Assembly: GCF_009689005.1 (NCBI RefSeq)
Contig: NZ_AP021879.1
Coordinates: forward strand, 682,001-746,000
Source: Desulfosarcina ovata subsp. ovata
GTDB taxonomy: Bacteria > Desulfobacterota > Desulfobacteria > Desulfobacterales > Desulfosarcinaceae
Direction of reading: 5' to 3'
Length of the DNA stretch: 64,000 nt
The notes beneath the pieces were generated by a model. It saw nothing but the letters and a program-made list of their open reading frames with translations, made no database searches and was not told the DNA's origin. Position 1 is the stretch's first letter; the number at the start of each line of letters is the position of its first letter. The translations under genes and the position numbers were made by a program. Shown piece by piece: positions 26,037 through 35,371 of this stretch.

Positions 26037-27782
26037 CTAATCCGGCCGATGACCGGTCAGCCGTTCCAGGTTGTCCCGGGCAAACTCGATTCCCGGGTCC
26101 AGTTCCAGGGCCATCCGGTAGTAGCGCACGGCCTCGTCTTTACGTCCCATTTCACGGTAGTTGGAGGCGATGTTGGCATAATCGATGGCCGATCCGGGAT
26201 CCAGGCGGAGAACTTTTTCAAAACAGTCGATGGCCGCCTGGTGTTCCTTCTTCATGAAATGGCAAAAGCCCATCAGATTGTAAATGTCGGTCCGCTCCGG
26301 ATCCAGAGCCTCACCCTGGGCCAGCACGGCCAGGGCCTGGTCGTACTGGCCCATTTCCTTGTGGCAGACACCCATGTAGGAATAGATGCTGGGACGATCC
26401 TGATCGGTCGGTGACCGGTCAAGGGCCTGGGAAAAATGTTTCAGGGCCAGCGTCGGGTCGTTACGTTCCAGATGACAGTTGCCCAGGTAGAACTGAATGA
26501 AATATTTGCCCGGAAGGCATTGTTCCATCTCGGTCAGGCGCTTGATGGCGGTGTCCGGCGCAAACCGTTCCATGGTGAGCTTGGCGGCGAACATGGCCAC
26601 GCTCGTACCTGTAGCGCGTTCCCGGAAATGGGCGCCGGGTACGATCGTGTAGAAGGCGGGCACGGCCAATTGCGGGTGGGTCGTGTCTACGACCAATACC
26701 TCAAAATCACGCTGGGCCAGGGCCTGGATACACGATTCGACTTCCCTTCTGATATTATCATGGGAAATATCCGGCAGATCGGAAAGGGGAATCGGACCGG
26801 GGGCGTTGATGACGTAATCGGCATCGGCCAGACGGGTGAACTTGGGTAGGCCCGAGGCCACATAGTTGGATCCGGAATTAAAATCACCGGCCAACTGGGC
26901 CACTTCGGTGAGCGCCCGGCTCAATGCCTTTTCCGGGCTGGGGGTGGTGCCGGCCGTCCAGACGATTTCGCTTTTTTCTGGAAACGTGGCCGGATCGACG
27001 GCCAGCACACCGACCGATGGAATGCCCATCTCAAGGCTGAAGTCGGTGATATGGAGCTGAATACCGGCTTTGGCGTATTTGTCCAGCATCTCCCGGACGC
27101 ACCGGTCCGAAGCCGAATCCGGGTCGATCCGCGGGGTCGCGAGGCGCTGGCGGCTGATCACCGAGGAGACGTGGCGCTCCACGATTTCGCAGATCCCCTG
27201 GCTCAGCGCCTCGGGGATGCAATTGCCGGCCGACGGGCCGTTAAAGGCATTGATCGCATAAAACCAGTCCAATGGGATCAGCACTTCGCGCTCGCGGGTC
27301 AGACTCCAGGCACCGGTCCAGCGCAGGGGCAGGGACTTGAAGATCGTTTGGGCCGCGTCCAGATCCGCCGACTCGTCATGGACCGATTTGGCGATCTGGT
27401 CGAAGCCGATGGCGTCATCGCCAAACTGCTCGACGGTACCCAGGCGGGTATGGGATTCATTTTTATAGAAACTGAAGAAACTGAACCGTTCGGCCAGTTC
27501 CATGACGGCGCTGGCCTCCGCCTGCGACGGGGTGGCGCCTTTGCCCATCTGTTTCCTGGTGCCGATGATCTTCCGGGCATCGTGACCGCAGGTGCTGAAG
27601 AAGACGGGAATGTCAAGCCGGCCGTTGTCGATGCGGGATGTGCTTTCAAGAATATTCAAGTCCAGTTGTTTCATTCTGGCTTTGACCATGGCCACGGTTT
27701 TTTCGGGCAGCCAGATCTTATCCTGATCGTCGGTCGCCTCTTTGATGGCGTCGGTCAGTGTGATGGGGCCTGTACGTTTCAT
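26037..27782 (-). CDS. YcaO-domain protein fused to TPR repeats
   Basis: 581 residues from the ATG at 27782 (GAAGGAA 10 bases upstream); an in-frame start at 27872 is unsupported. Residues about 50-390 form a YcaO domain: STCGHDARKIIGTRKQMGKG, PSQAEASAVMELAERFSFFS and GNCIPEALSQGICEIVERHV carry the acidic ATP/Mg-binding residues of the family. Residues about 410-575 hold four to five tetratricopeptide repeats (such as YIQFYLGNCHLERNDPTLAL-type helices). YcaO enzymes use ATP to activate backbone amides, making azolines or thioamides, usually with a partner protein. No partner, peptide precursor or TfuA gene is adjacent, so the substrate is unknown; the TPR part probably recruits it. Confidence 0.85.
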   Translation of the reverse strand: MKRTGPITLTDAIKEATDDQDKIWLPEKTVAMVKARMKQLDLNILESTSRIDNGRLDIPVFFSTCGHDARKIIGTRKQMGKGATPSQAEASAVMELAERFSFFSFYKNESHTRLGTVEQFGDDAIGFDQIAKSVHDESADLDAAQTIFKSLPLRWTGAWSLTREREVLIPLDWFYAINAFNGPSAGNCIPEALSQGICEIVERHVSSVISRQRLATPRIDPDSASDRCVREMLDKYAKAGIQLHITDFSLEMGIPSVGVLAVDPATFPEKSEIVWTAGTTPSPEKALSRALTEVAQLAGDFNSGSNYVASGLPKFTRLADADYVINAPGPIPLSDLPDISHDNIRREVESCIQALAQRDFEVLVVDTTHPQLAVPAFYTIVPGAHFRERATGTSVAMFAAKLTMERFAPDTAIKRLTEMEQCLPGKYFIQFYLGNCHLERNDPTLALKHFSQALDRSPTDQDRPSIYSYMGVCHKEMGQYDQALAVLAQGEALDPERTDIYNLMGFCHFMKKEHQAAIDCFEKVLRLDPGSAIDYANIASNYREMGRKDEAVRYYRMALELDPGIEFARDNLERLTGHRPD

Positions 27783-28032
27783 CGGGTCCGATTCCTTCGG
27801 TTGGGTTCGTTGTGAATACCGATTGTAAATGGCACAGCGGCGCGAATGCCCGCAGCCTTGCCATCTATCCATTGGGGCACTTCAATTGCAAGCTCTTTTT
27901 ATGATCAGAAATTTTAGAAGCGCTTGCTTTTATTTGAATTTCAGGATAATAAAAGTCATTTGAAATGTCATCCGGATTACCGCAAAATCCCAAATTCACC
28001 TACGCCATCTGGTCCCAGAAGGAGACAGCCCC

Positions 28033-28620
28033 ATGGCCCGGACGTGTCGCATTGAACGGAAAACCGCAGAAACCCGGATTGAAGCCAAACTGAACCTTGA
28101 CGGTCAGGGGGTCGCCTCAATCCAAACCGGGATCGGTTTCTTCGATCACATGCTGACCCTGTTTTGCGTCCACGGCCGCTTTGATCTGGAGATTAAGGCC
28201 AGAGGTGATCTCGATGTTGATTTTCATCACACCGTGGAGGACGTCGGTCTGGTCCTGGGCGATGCCGTATCCAAGGCCTTGGGAGATCGCGCCGGCATTC
28301 GCCGTTACGGGTTTGCCGTGACCCCCATGGACGAGACCCTTGGCGAAGTGGCCATCGATCTTTCCAACCGCCCTTTTCTGGTCTGTCATCTGCCGCCGGC
28401 AATAGAACCACAAGGGGCCTTTGACCGGGGACTGGCCAAAGAATTTTTGCGGGCATTCTCAGTAAGAGGAGGCATGAACCTTCACGTCACCGTCAGGTAT
28501 GGTGAAAATGAGCACCACATTCTCGAATCGGTCTATAAATCCCTAGGCCGGGCCCTCAACCAGGCCGTATTTATCGATACGGGTCAACAGGGGGTGCGTT
28601 CCTCCAAGGGCGTGCTTTGA
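28033..28620 (+). CDS. hisB: imidazoleglycerol-phosphate dehydratase
   Basis: 195 residues, the normal length of the monofunctional enzyme. The metal-binding His motifs are present: GFFDHMLTLFCVHG, FHHTVEDVGLVLG and, in the second half, the repeat ENEHHILESVYKSLGRAL. It dehydrates imidazoleglycerol phosphate in histidine synthesis; two Mn ions sit between the His clusters. AAGGAG lies 10 bases upstream of the ATG. It is not in a his operon here: the upstream gene is divergent and dnaG follows after 330 bases. A weak promoter match (TTGCTT, 17 bases, TAATAA) lies at 27924-27952. Confidence 0.95.
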   Translation: MARTCRIERKTAETRIEAKLNLDGQGVASIQTGIGFFDHMLTLFCVHGRFDLEIKARGDLDVDFHHTVEDVGLVLGDAVSKALGDRAGIRRYGFAVTPMDETLGEVAIDLSNRPFLVCHLPPAIEPQGAFDRGLAKEFLRAFSVRGGMNLHVTVRYGENEHHILESVYKSLGRALNQAVFIDTGQQGVRSSKGVL

Positions 28621-28748
28621 GGCGCAACACGCGTTGGCGGATTGCTTTCGTTGACAGATCGGATGCTCACTTTTTGCCCTGTACCCATTTCGATACGAAA
28701 GCGGATTGCTTATTTCGATCCTTATTTTATAAAACCACCCTCAATAAC

Positions 28749-28777
28749 TTGACAAACTGCCGACCACCGTTTAGATT
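28749..28777 (+). promoter_or_regulatory. strong sigma-70 promoter upstream of dnaG-rpoD
   Basis: TTGACA (28749-28754), a 17-base spacer and TAGATT (28772-28777). Transcription would start near 28784, leaving a leader of about 170 bases before dnaG. That leader contains a 22-codon frame (28803-28871, MVPIDKSAAQ...) with AAAGG upstream of its ATG, possibly a translated leader. Otherwise the gap 28621-28953 holds nothing recognisable. Confidence 0.65.
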
Positions 28778-28953
28778 AGAAAATTTAAAAAAAGGTATCC
28801 TTATGGTTCCGATAGACAAAAGTGCGGCCCAGTTGTTCAGGCAAATTTGTCACCATCGATCCGGCCCATGACCTTCTCTTTTGGATTTGAAACGGTCTGG
28901 GTCCTACCGGAATACGACTGAACCCGAATCCATCACCATGGGGGCGGCTTTTC

Positions 28954-30771
28954 TTGGCGGCATACATTCCCGACGATAAAATTGAAGCGATTAAAAGTAC
29001 CTGTGATATTGTGGAAGTCATATCGGAATCGGTCTCTCTGCGTCGGGCGGGACGCAACTATTTAGGACTATGCCCTTTTCACGCCGAAAAGACCCCCTCT
29101 TTTACCGTCAGTCCGGAAAAACAGATCTTTTACTGTTTTGGCTGTGGTGCCGGCGGCAATGTGTTCAGTTTCCTGATGAAACAGGATGGGCTGACCTTCC
29201 CCGAGGCTGCCCGAACACTGGCCCGGCGTTGTGGGATCGACCTTCCCAGCCGTAAACTTTCTCCATTCGAGAAAAAAAAGTTGACGGAACGGGAAATGAT
29301 ACTAACGCTTAACGGCGAGGCCATGGCGTTTTTCCGCAGTTGCCTTTTTTCGGAAAAAGGCCGGGAAGCCATGGAGTACCTGTTGAAAAGGGGGATGACC
29401 CGCAAAACAATCGAGGACTTTAACCTGGGGTATGCACTCGATGGTTGGGATCACCTGTTGCGCCAATTTCGATCCAGTCGTAAACCGGTTCAGACGGCGC
29501 TTGCTGCCGGCCTGATTATCCCCCGGAAAAAAGGGGATGGCTACTACGACCGTTTTCGCAACCGGATCGTTTTTCCTATTTCCAACGCCCAGGCCCAGAC
29601 CATCGGATTCGGCGGACGGGTAATGGATGATGCTTTGCCCAAATATCTGAACAGCCCGGAAACGCCGGTATACAACAAGAGCCGTTCACTATACGGTCTG
29701 GATCGTGCCCGCACGAAAAGCCGTGAGACGGAGACGATCTACGTGGTCGAGGGCTATTTCGACCGTCTGGCCATGCATCAGTTCGGATTCGAAAATACGG
29801 TGGCCACCCTGGGCACATCGCTGACGGCCGATCATGTTCGGATTCTCAAAGGCTTTGTCGGTGAGGGAGGGCGCGCGATTCTGGTTTACGATTCGGACCA
29901 GGCGGGAATCAAAGCGGCCCAGCGCAGCGTGGCGGTTTTTCAGAAAGGCCTTCTGGAGGCTCGAATCCTGGTGTTGCCCGAGGGATATGACCCGGATTCG
30001 TTTCTCATGGCCCACGGCCCCGATGAATTCCGAAAGGTCGCAGAAAATGCCATGGGAATGATCGCCTTTATGGTCGAATCCGCCGTCGAAAAATATGGGC
30101 TGAGTATTGACGGAAAAGTCCGTATCGTCAACGATCTGCGGGTGGCCATCCGGGCGGTTGCCGATCCGGTGGCCCGATCCCTGCAGGTCAAACATCTGGC
30201 CGAGCGGATTGGCGTGGACGAAACGGTGATTCTGCAGAAGGTCCGCCAGGCTGGCGGTTCACCGGCAAGGAACGATCGCCGGCCAAGCGGACGCCCGGAC
30301 CGTGCTTCCGTTGCGACTCCGGCCCACCCGGCCCGCGGAAACGGATGGAGACTTGAGCGGCAGGTGGTGACCATGATGCTTCAGTTCCCGGAAATGATTG
30401 CCGATATAAGCGAGCGGCGACTGCTGGATCATTTCAGCGACCCCCTTCTGGCGGATATCGGACGCGGTATTATCGAGTATTATAACCAAACGGGCGGCGA
30501 TGTTGCCGGACTGGTCTCCCGTTGGGAGGATGCAGAAAAAAAAGCGTTGATCGCGCGGCTCGCCTTGAGCGACGAGCATTGGGATCGCAGTGGTTGCACG
30601 AATCTGATCAACCAGTTCGAAAGCAGCATTCGGCGCCATGACAAGGAATTGGTAAAACGGATTGAAGCCGCTGAAAAAAGTGGTGATATTAATCTACTGG
30701 CCGAACTGTTGCAGAAAAAGCAGCATCAGGCCCGAAAAACGATGCAAAGGCGAAGCGGCCCATCCCCATAA
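28954..30771 (+). CDS. dnaG: DNA primase
   Basis: 605 residues. The start appears to be TTG at 28954; a nearby ATG at 28938 is out of frame. The N-terminal zinc-binding domain has LCPFHAEKTPSF and FYCFGCGAGGNVFSF (Cys-His-Cys-Cys). The TOPRIM domain shows VEGYFDRLAMHQFG and VYDSDQAGIKAAQRS, carrying the acidic catalytic residues. The C-terminal region is divergent, as usual for the DnaB-binding domain. It makes RNA primers at the replication fork. rpoD follows after 110 bases, so this is the dnaG-rpoD part of the macromolecular synthesis operon; rpsU is not upstream. Confidence 0.95.
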   Translation: MAAYIPDDKIEAIKSTCDIVEVISESVSLRRAGRNYLGLCPFHAEKTPSFTVSPEKQIFYCFGCGAGGNVFSFLMKQDGLTFPEAARTLARRCGIDLPSRKLSPFEKKKLTEREMILTLNGEAMAFFRSCLFSEKGREAMEYLLKRGMTRKTIEDFNLGYALDGWDHLLRQFRSSRKPVQTALAAGLIIPRKKGDGYYDRFRNRIVFPISNAQAQTIGFGGRVMDDALPKYLNSPETPVYNKSRSLYGLDRARTKSRETETIYVVEGYFDRLAMHQFGFENTVATLGTSLTADHVRILKGFVGEGGRAILVYDSDQAGIKAAQRSVAVFQKGLLEARILVLPEGYDPDSFLMAHGPDEFRKVAENAMGMIAFMVESAVEKYGLSIDGKVRIVNDLRVAIRAVADPVARSLQVKHLAERIGVDETVILQKVRQAGGSPARNDRRPSGRPDRASVATPAHPARGNGWRLERQVVTMMLQFPEMIADISERRLLDHFSDPLLADIGRGIIEYYNQTGGDVAGLVSRWEDAEKKALIARLALSDEHWDRSGCTNLINQFESSIRRHDKELVKRIEAAEKSGDINLLAELLQKKQHQARKTMQRRSGPSP

Positions 30772-30880
30772 CGGCTGTCCACCGCCGCTGACGGAAAACC
30801 CAGAGCAATCGACAATCAGGATACCTTGACCCACTTGTGGACGGCAATCGATCCTGTTTTTGTTTCAGGAGGCAAATGGA

Positions 30881-32743
30881 ATGACCAAACAATCCGATGA
30901 TAAGCGCAAAGCAGCATCCAGCCGGGAGGAGAAAAAGACAGCTCAAAAACCAGTCGAAGCTGCCGGTGATGCCGCGGTCCAGGACGTAAAATCGGAAAAA
31001 TCAAAACCCTTGAGCAAAAAGAGCAACCAGAAAGCGCTTAAAGCCCTGATTGAGAAAGGCAAGGAACAGGGCTCATTGACCTATGACGAAATCAACGAGG
31101 CCCTGCCCAATGAAATGATGTCATCGGAGATGATCGATGACACCTTGATGATGTTCGACGACATGGACATCGAAATCATCGAAAATGAAGACGGGATTCC
31201 CGGTAAGGACAGCACGCCTGAAAAAAAAGAGGCCTTGAACAAGGCGGTCTCGGTATCGGATTTTGGATCGGTTACCGATCCGGTAAAAATGTACCTCCGT
31301 GAAATGGGTATGGTGACCCTGCTCAGCCGTGAAGGCGAAGTGGAGATTGCCAAGAAAATCGAAGAGGGTGAGCAGGATGTGCTCAAAGCCCTTCTGGAAA
31401 CCTCATTGGGCGTTAAATACATCCTGGAGTTCGGCGATCTGATCGAAAAGGGGGCGCTTCGCCCCAAACACGTCCTGCGCGATGTGGATGAGGGGGACGC
31501 GTATGTGGACGAAATGGTCCAGATCGACAACTTCCTGAATACCATTACCGAAATCCGCAAAGTCGATGAGGAAAACCAGCAGTATCGGGAACGCATGTTC
31601 ACCGAACAGCTGGATCCCGATGAGGCCCGACGGGTCCGGCGCTGTATCATGCGGCGCAACAACAAGATTTTCGATCTTCTCAAGGGATGGCGGCTGGAAG
31701 GTGGCGTGATCGACCGCATCGAAGTACATATCAGACGGCTGATCGACTGGTTCGATGCCCAGAACCGCCTGGTGGCCACAACGGCCGAGGCCATGGGGAC
31801 CACCATTCGTGAACTGCGCGAAAACATCGAGGAGAAATCGGGGTTTCTGGCCTGGGCACGCGTAAAATCCTCCCTGGACGATACCGCCCTTGGACGCATT
31901 TACGATCATCTCAGATCGGTGAGCGACCTTCTGGTGGAAAAGGAGAACGATTTCAAAGCCAACAACCGCAATTTGAAACGGGTCATGGCCAGTGTCGATG
32001 AAGGCCGCTTGCGGGCCAAGTTCGCCAAAAGCGAGTTAATCCGGGCCAACCTCAGACTGGTGGTCAGCATCGCCAAAAAATACACCAACCGGGGATTGCA
32101 GTTCCTTGATCTGATCCAGGAGGGCAACATCGGTTTGATGAAGGCCGTGGATAAATTCGAATACCGCCGCGGGTATAAATTTTCCACCTATGCCACATGG
32201 TGGATCCGGCAGGCCATTACCCGGGCCATAGCCGACCAGGCCCGAACGATCCGCATTCCGGTACATATGATCGAGACCATCAACAAGCTGATTCGTACCT
32301 CGCGCTATCTGGTACAGGAGTTCGGCCGCGAACCGCGCCCCGAAGAGATTGCCGAGAAGATGGAAATCCCCATCGACAAGGTCCGTAAGGTGCTCAAAAT
32401 CGCCAGAGAACCCATCAGTCTGGAAACTCCCATCGGGGAAGAAGAGGACAGCCATCTGGGTGATTTCATCGAAGACAAAAAATTTATGTTGCCTTCCGAA
32501 GCGGCAGTCAGCATGAACCTGGCCGAACAGACCCGTAAGGTACTGGCGACCCTTACCCCACGCGAGGAGAAAGTGCTGCGCATGCGTTTTGGGATCGGTG
32601 AAAAGGCCGATCATACCCTGGAAGAGGTGGGGCAGGATTTTACCGTCACCCGGGAACGGATCCGTCAGATCGAGGCCAAAGCCCTAAGAAAACTGCGCCA
32701 TCCCACCCGTAGCCGTAAGCTGAAGAGTTTTATCGACAATTAA
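30881..32743 (+). CDS. rpoD: RNA polymerase primary sigma factor
   Basis: 620 residues from the ATG at 30881 with AGGAGG 9 bases upstream; the frame opens seven codons earlier. The N-terminus is Lys-rich and region 1.1-like. Region 1.2 ([21 protein letters not shown]), a sizeable non-conserved insert, region 2 ([20 protein letters not shown], then [20 protein letters not shown]) and region 4 ([20 protein letters not shown]) are all intact. It directs housekeeping transcription, recognising -35 TTGACA and -10 TATAAT boxes like those seen upstream of dnaG and both tRNA genes in this window. Confidence 0.96.
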   Translation: MTKQSDDKRKAASSREEKKTAQKPVEAAGDAAVQDVKSEKSKPLSKKSNQKALKALIEKGKEQGSLTYDEINEALPNEMMSSEMIDDTLMMFDDMDIEIIENEDGIPGKDSTPEKKEALNKAVSVSDFGSVTDPVKMYLREMGMVTLLSREGEVEIAKKIEEGEQDVLKALLETSLGVKYILEFGDLIEKGALRPKHVLRDVDEGDAYVDEMVQIDNFLNTITEIRKVDEENQQYRERMFTEQLDPDEARRVRRCIMRRNNKIFDLLKGWRLEGGVIDRIEVHIRRLIDWFDAQNRLVATTAEAMGTTIRELRENIEEKSGFLAWARVKSSLDDTALGRIYDHLRSVSDLLVEKENDFKANNRNLKRVMASVDEGRLRAKFAKSELIRANLRLVVSIAKKYTNRGLQFLDLIQEGNIGLMKAVDKFEYRRGYKFSTYATWWIRQAITRAIADQARTIRIPVHMIETINKLIRTSRYLVQEFGREPRPEEIAEKMEIPIDKVRKVLKIAREPISLETPIGEEEDSHLGDFIEDKKFMLPSEAAVSMNLAEQTRKVLATLTPREEKVLRMRFGIGEKADHTLEEVGQDFTVTRERIRQIEAKALRKLRHPTRSRKLKSFIDN

Positions 32744-32777
32744 CGGATATCAAGCCCTATGCAAATCCGTCATTTGC

Positions 32778-32806
32778 TTGACAAACGATAGGGACAGGGG
32801 TAGGTA
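32778..32806 (+). promoter_or_regulatory. promoter of the CAU tRNA gene
   Basis: A perfect TTGACA (32778-32783), 17 bases, then TAGGTA (32801-32806). The predicted start near 32813 is 16 bases before the tRNA. No terminator separates it from rpoD, so read-through is also possible. Confidence 0.5.
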
Positions 32807-32828
32807 AACGAGCGTTGCAATTGGATAC

Positions 32829-32901
32829 GGGCCCATAGCTCAGCTGGCAGAGCCACCGGCTCATAACCGGTCGGTCCCTGGTTCGATCCCAGGTGGGCCC
32901 A
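32829..32901 (+). tRNA. tRNA with CAU anticodon (elongator Met or lysidine Ile2)
   Basis: 73 bases with a perfect 7-bp acceptor stem (GGGCCCA/TGGGCCC), D arm GCTC..GAGC, anticodon arm ACCGG-CTCATAA-CCGGT and T arm CCTGG-TTCGATC-CCAGG. The anticodon is CAT. G1 pairs with C72 and the anticodon stem lacks the three G-C pairs of initiators, so it is not tRNA-fMet. CCA is not encoded. Choosing between elongator Met and Ile2 would need identity-element comparison. Confidence 0.95.
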
Positions 32902-33060
32902 CTAAACAACCGTTCCGGCGCCGTTCGTCCCCCCTCCCTGACGTCCGGCGGCCTTGATGGCCGGCATCGGGGCAGAGACGATATGGCGTGGCGAGTTTCG
33001 GCGGCCGCGCCTTTTTTGTGCCTGCGGGTAACCATTTTTTTATCGCCAAAAGGGTTGACC

Positions 33061-34179
33061 ATGACCGCTACCGTCGCCCATATCCTACCGATTCTCGAAC
33101 GTCTGGCACCTTCCCGACTGGCCGAGTCGTGGGACAATGTCGGCCTTCAGATCGGCAGCCTGAACTGGCCGGTAAAACGGATCTGGACGGCCCTGGATCC
33201 ATTGCCGGAAGTGGTCGAAAAGGCCTGCCAAAACGATGTCGATCTTCTGGTGACGCATCACCCCCTCTTCTTCAAGGCGATCAAACGCATCGATGCCGAT
33301 TCCCCTGCCGGACGGGTGGCCCAGATGGCACTGGGCCGGAAACTGGCCATCTACAGTGCCCACACCAATCTGGACAGTGTCGCCGGCGGGGTGAACGATG
33401 TGCTGGCCGAGCGCGTCGGGTTAACGAACCTTTGCGTGCTGTCCGGGGGGCCGTCAGACGGCATTTGCAAGCTGGTGGTCTTCGTACCGGGCACCCACGT
33501 CAAGGAGATACTGGATACGCTTTTCGCGATGGAAGCAGGGCATCTGGGCAACTACACCTGCTGTTCCTTCCGCTGCGACGGGGTCGGTACCTTTCTGCCC
33601 GGCCAGGATACATCTCCTGCGTTTGGCAAAGTGGATGCGTTGAACCAGGTTGAGGAAAGTCGCATTGAGATTCTGCTTGCCCGTGCCGACGAGAAACGGG
33701 TGGTTTCTGCACTGGAAAAAGTTCACCCATACGAAACCATGGCCTACGATCTCTATCCCGTTTCCCGGTACGACACACAAACCGGGTTGGGGCGGGTGGG
33801 GGAGCTTTCCCGGTCCATGTCCCTGGAAGCGTTGACCTCCCGGCTCAAAACGACATTGAATTTGACGACCGCTAAAGTGGTGGGGTCGGCGAGCCCGGCC
33901 ATCCGGCGCGTCGCGGTATGCTCGGGCAGTGGGGGCAGTCTTCTGGCAGCGGCGGTTGCCGCTGGTGCCCAGGCCTACGTCAGCGGAGACTTGGGCTATC
34001 ATACGGCCAGGGATGCCCAGCAAGCCGGCATCGCATTGATCGATGTGGGGCACTTTGCTTCCGAACGGCTGATTGTCGATGTGCTGGCAAAGGCCATTGA
34101 AACGGCGATTGCCGACGCCGGGGTAAGTGCCACTGTTGCTCCGGCCGATCTGGAAACCGATCCATTTGAATACCTGTAA
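33061..34179 (+). CDS. Nif3-like dinuclear metal center protein, long form
   Basis: 372 residues from the ATG at 33061; the open frame extends back through the tRNA gene and that part is rejected. The N-terminal half has SWDNVGLQIGS and LLVTHHPLFF with the metal-binding His pair, the C-terminal half AYVSGDLGYHTARDA and IDVGHFASER with the remaining ligands. A middle domain of about 100 residues (CKLVVFVPGTHVKEILD...KVHPYETMAYDL) is the PII-like insert seen in Bacillus YqfO. These hexameric proteins have no agreed biochemical function, though a GTP cyclohydrolase activity has been proposed. The zinc-ribbon gene follows after 25 bases. Confidence 0.9.
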   Translation: MTATVAHILPILERLAPSRLAESWDNVGLQIGSLNWPVKRIWTALDPLPEVVEKACQNDVDLLVTHHPLFFKAIKRIDADSPAGRVAQMALGRKLAIYSAHTNLDSVAGGVNDVLAERVGLTNLCVLSGGPSDGICKLVVFVPGTHVKEILDTLFAMEAGHLGNYTCCSFRCDGVGTFLPGQDTSPAFGKVDALNQVEESRIEILLARADEKRVVSALEKVHPYETMAYDLYPVSRYDTQTGLGRVGELSRSMSLEALTSRLKTTLNLTTAKVVGSASPAIRRVAVCSGSGGSLLAAAVAAGAQAYVSGDLGYHTARDAQQAGIALIDVGHFASERLIVDVLAKAIETAIADAGVSATVAPADLETDPFEYL

Positions 34180-34204
34180 GCGGCGGAGATAAGGGAAAAC
34201 AGGC

Positions 34205-34928
34205 ATGGCGACCATTCAGGAACAGATTGAAACGCTCGTTGTATTGCAGGCACTGGAACTGGAGGTAAACGCGGCAGACCGTCAGATCCAGTCCCTCAGG
34301 GATGCGGCTGCAGCCCTGGACCGGGCGGCCGTTGAACGGGAGTCTCTGGTTGCGGGTGAAAAGGAGCGTCTCTTGACCCTTCAAAAGAGCTATCGGGAGC
34401 TTGAGGCCGAGTTCAAGGTCAATGCCGGGATGGTGGAGAAAAGCAACGTAAAGCTTGGAGCGGTCAAAACCAACAAGGAATACCAGTCGACCCTCAAAGA
34501 GATCGAAGAAATCGAGAAAAAGAACTCCGCCATTGAAGATCGTATGATTGAGCAACTGGATGCCATCGAATCCCAGGAGATCGCGGTCAAGGAGAGCCAG
34601 GCGCAACTGGACAGTTTTCTTGTCAGCTGCCGGGAAAAAAGAGAGGATGCCGAAACGCGGATTCAACAGATCCGTCAGACGGTTGCCGACCTGAATGAAA
34701 AAATAGTCCAGGTGAAGACGGCCGCTGATCCGAAATGTATCGCCGTTTTGGATGCGGTCAAGAAAAAAGTTCGTGGCATGGCGGTGGTGGCAGCGGAGCG
34801 TGAGATCTGCACGGGGTGTCACATGAACATTCCCGCGCAGTTGTTTAACGAGCTTTTGCGCTTTGACGAACTGCGTTTCTGTCCCCATTGCCACCGAATT
34901 ATTTACTGGAAAGAAAAGGAGATCGAAT

Positions 34929-34930
<2 letters not shown>
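34205..34930 (+). CDS. coiled-coil protein with C-terminal zinc ribbon
   Basis: 241 residues. Residues 1-180 are almost entirely heptad-rich helix, forming a long antiparallel coiled coil. Residues about 197-235 form a C4-type zinc ribbon: CTGCHMN and CPHCHRI provide four Cys. This is the zf-RING_7/DUF164-type family found beside nif3 in many bacteria; related structures are elongated hairpins but the role is unknown. AGGCATGG-context start at 34205, and its stop abuts the RNase P RNA gene, so the two may share a transcript. Confidence 0.85.
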
Positions 34931-35317
<387 letters not shown>

Positions 35318-35371
35318 ATTTCGCATCCATCCATATTCAACCATACTCAGTTGACTCATCCCGATTGACGA

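Noticed and set aside
32829-32901. CAU tRNA as initiator tRNA-fMet
   Set aside because: Its first acceptor pair is G-C, not the unpaired C-A of initiators, and the anticodon stem lacks three consecutive G-C pairs.
32893-33060. N-terminal extension of the Nif3-like gene
   Set aside because: It would begin inside the tRNA gene and reads low-complexity Arg/Gly sequence; the ATG at 33061 matches the family start.
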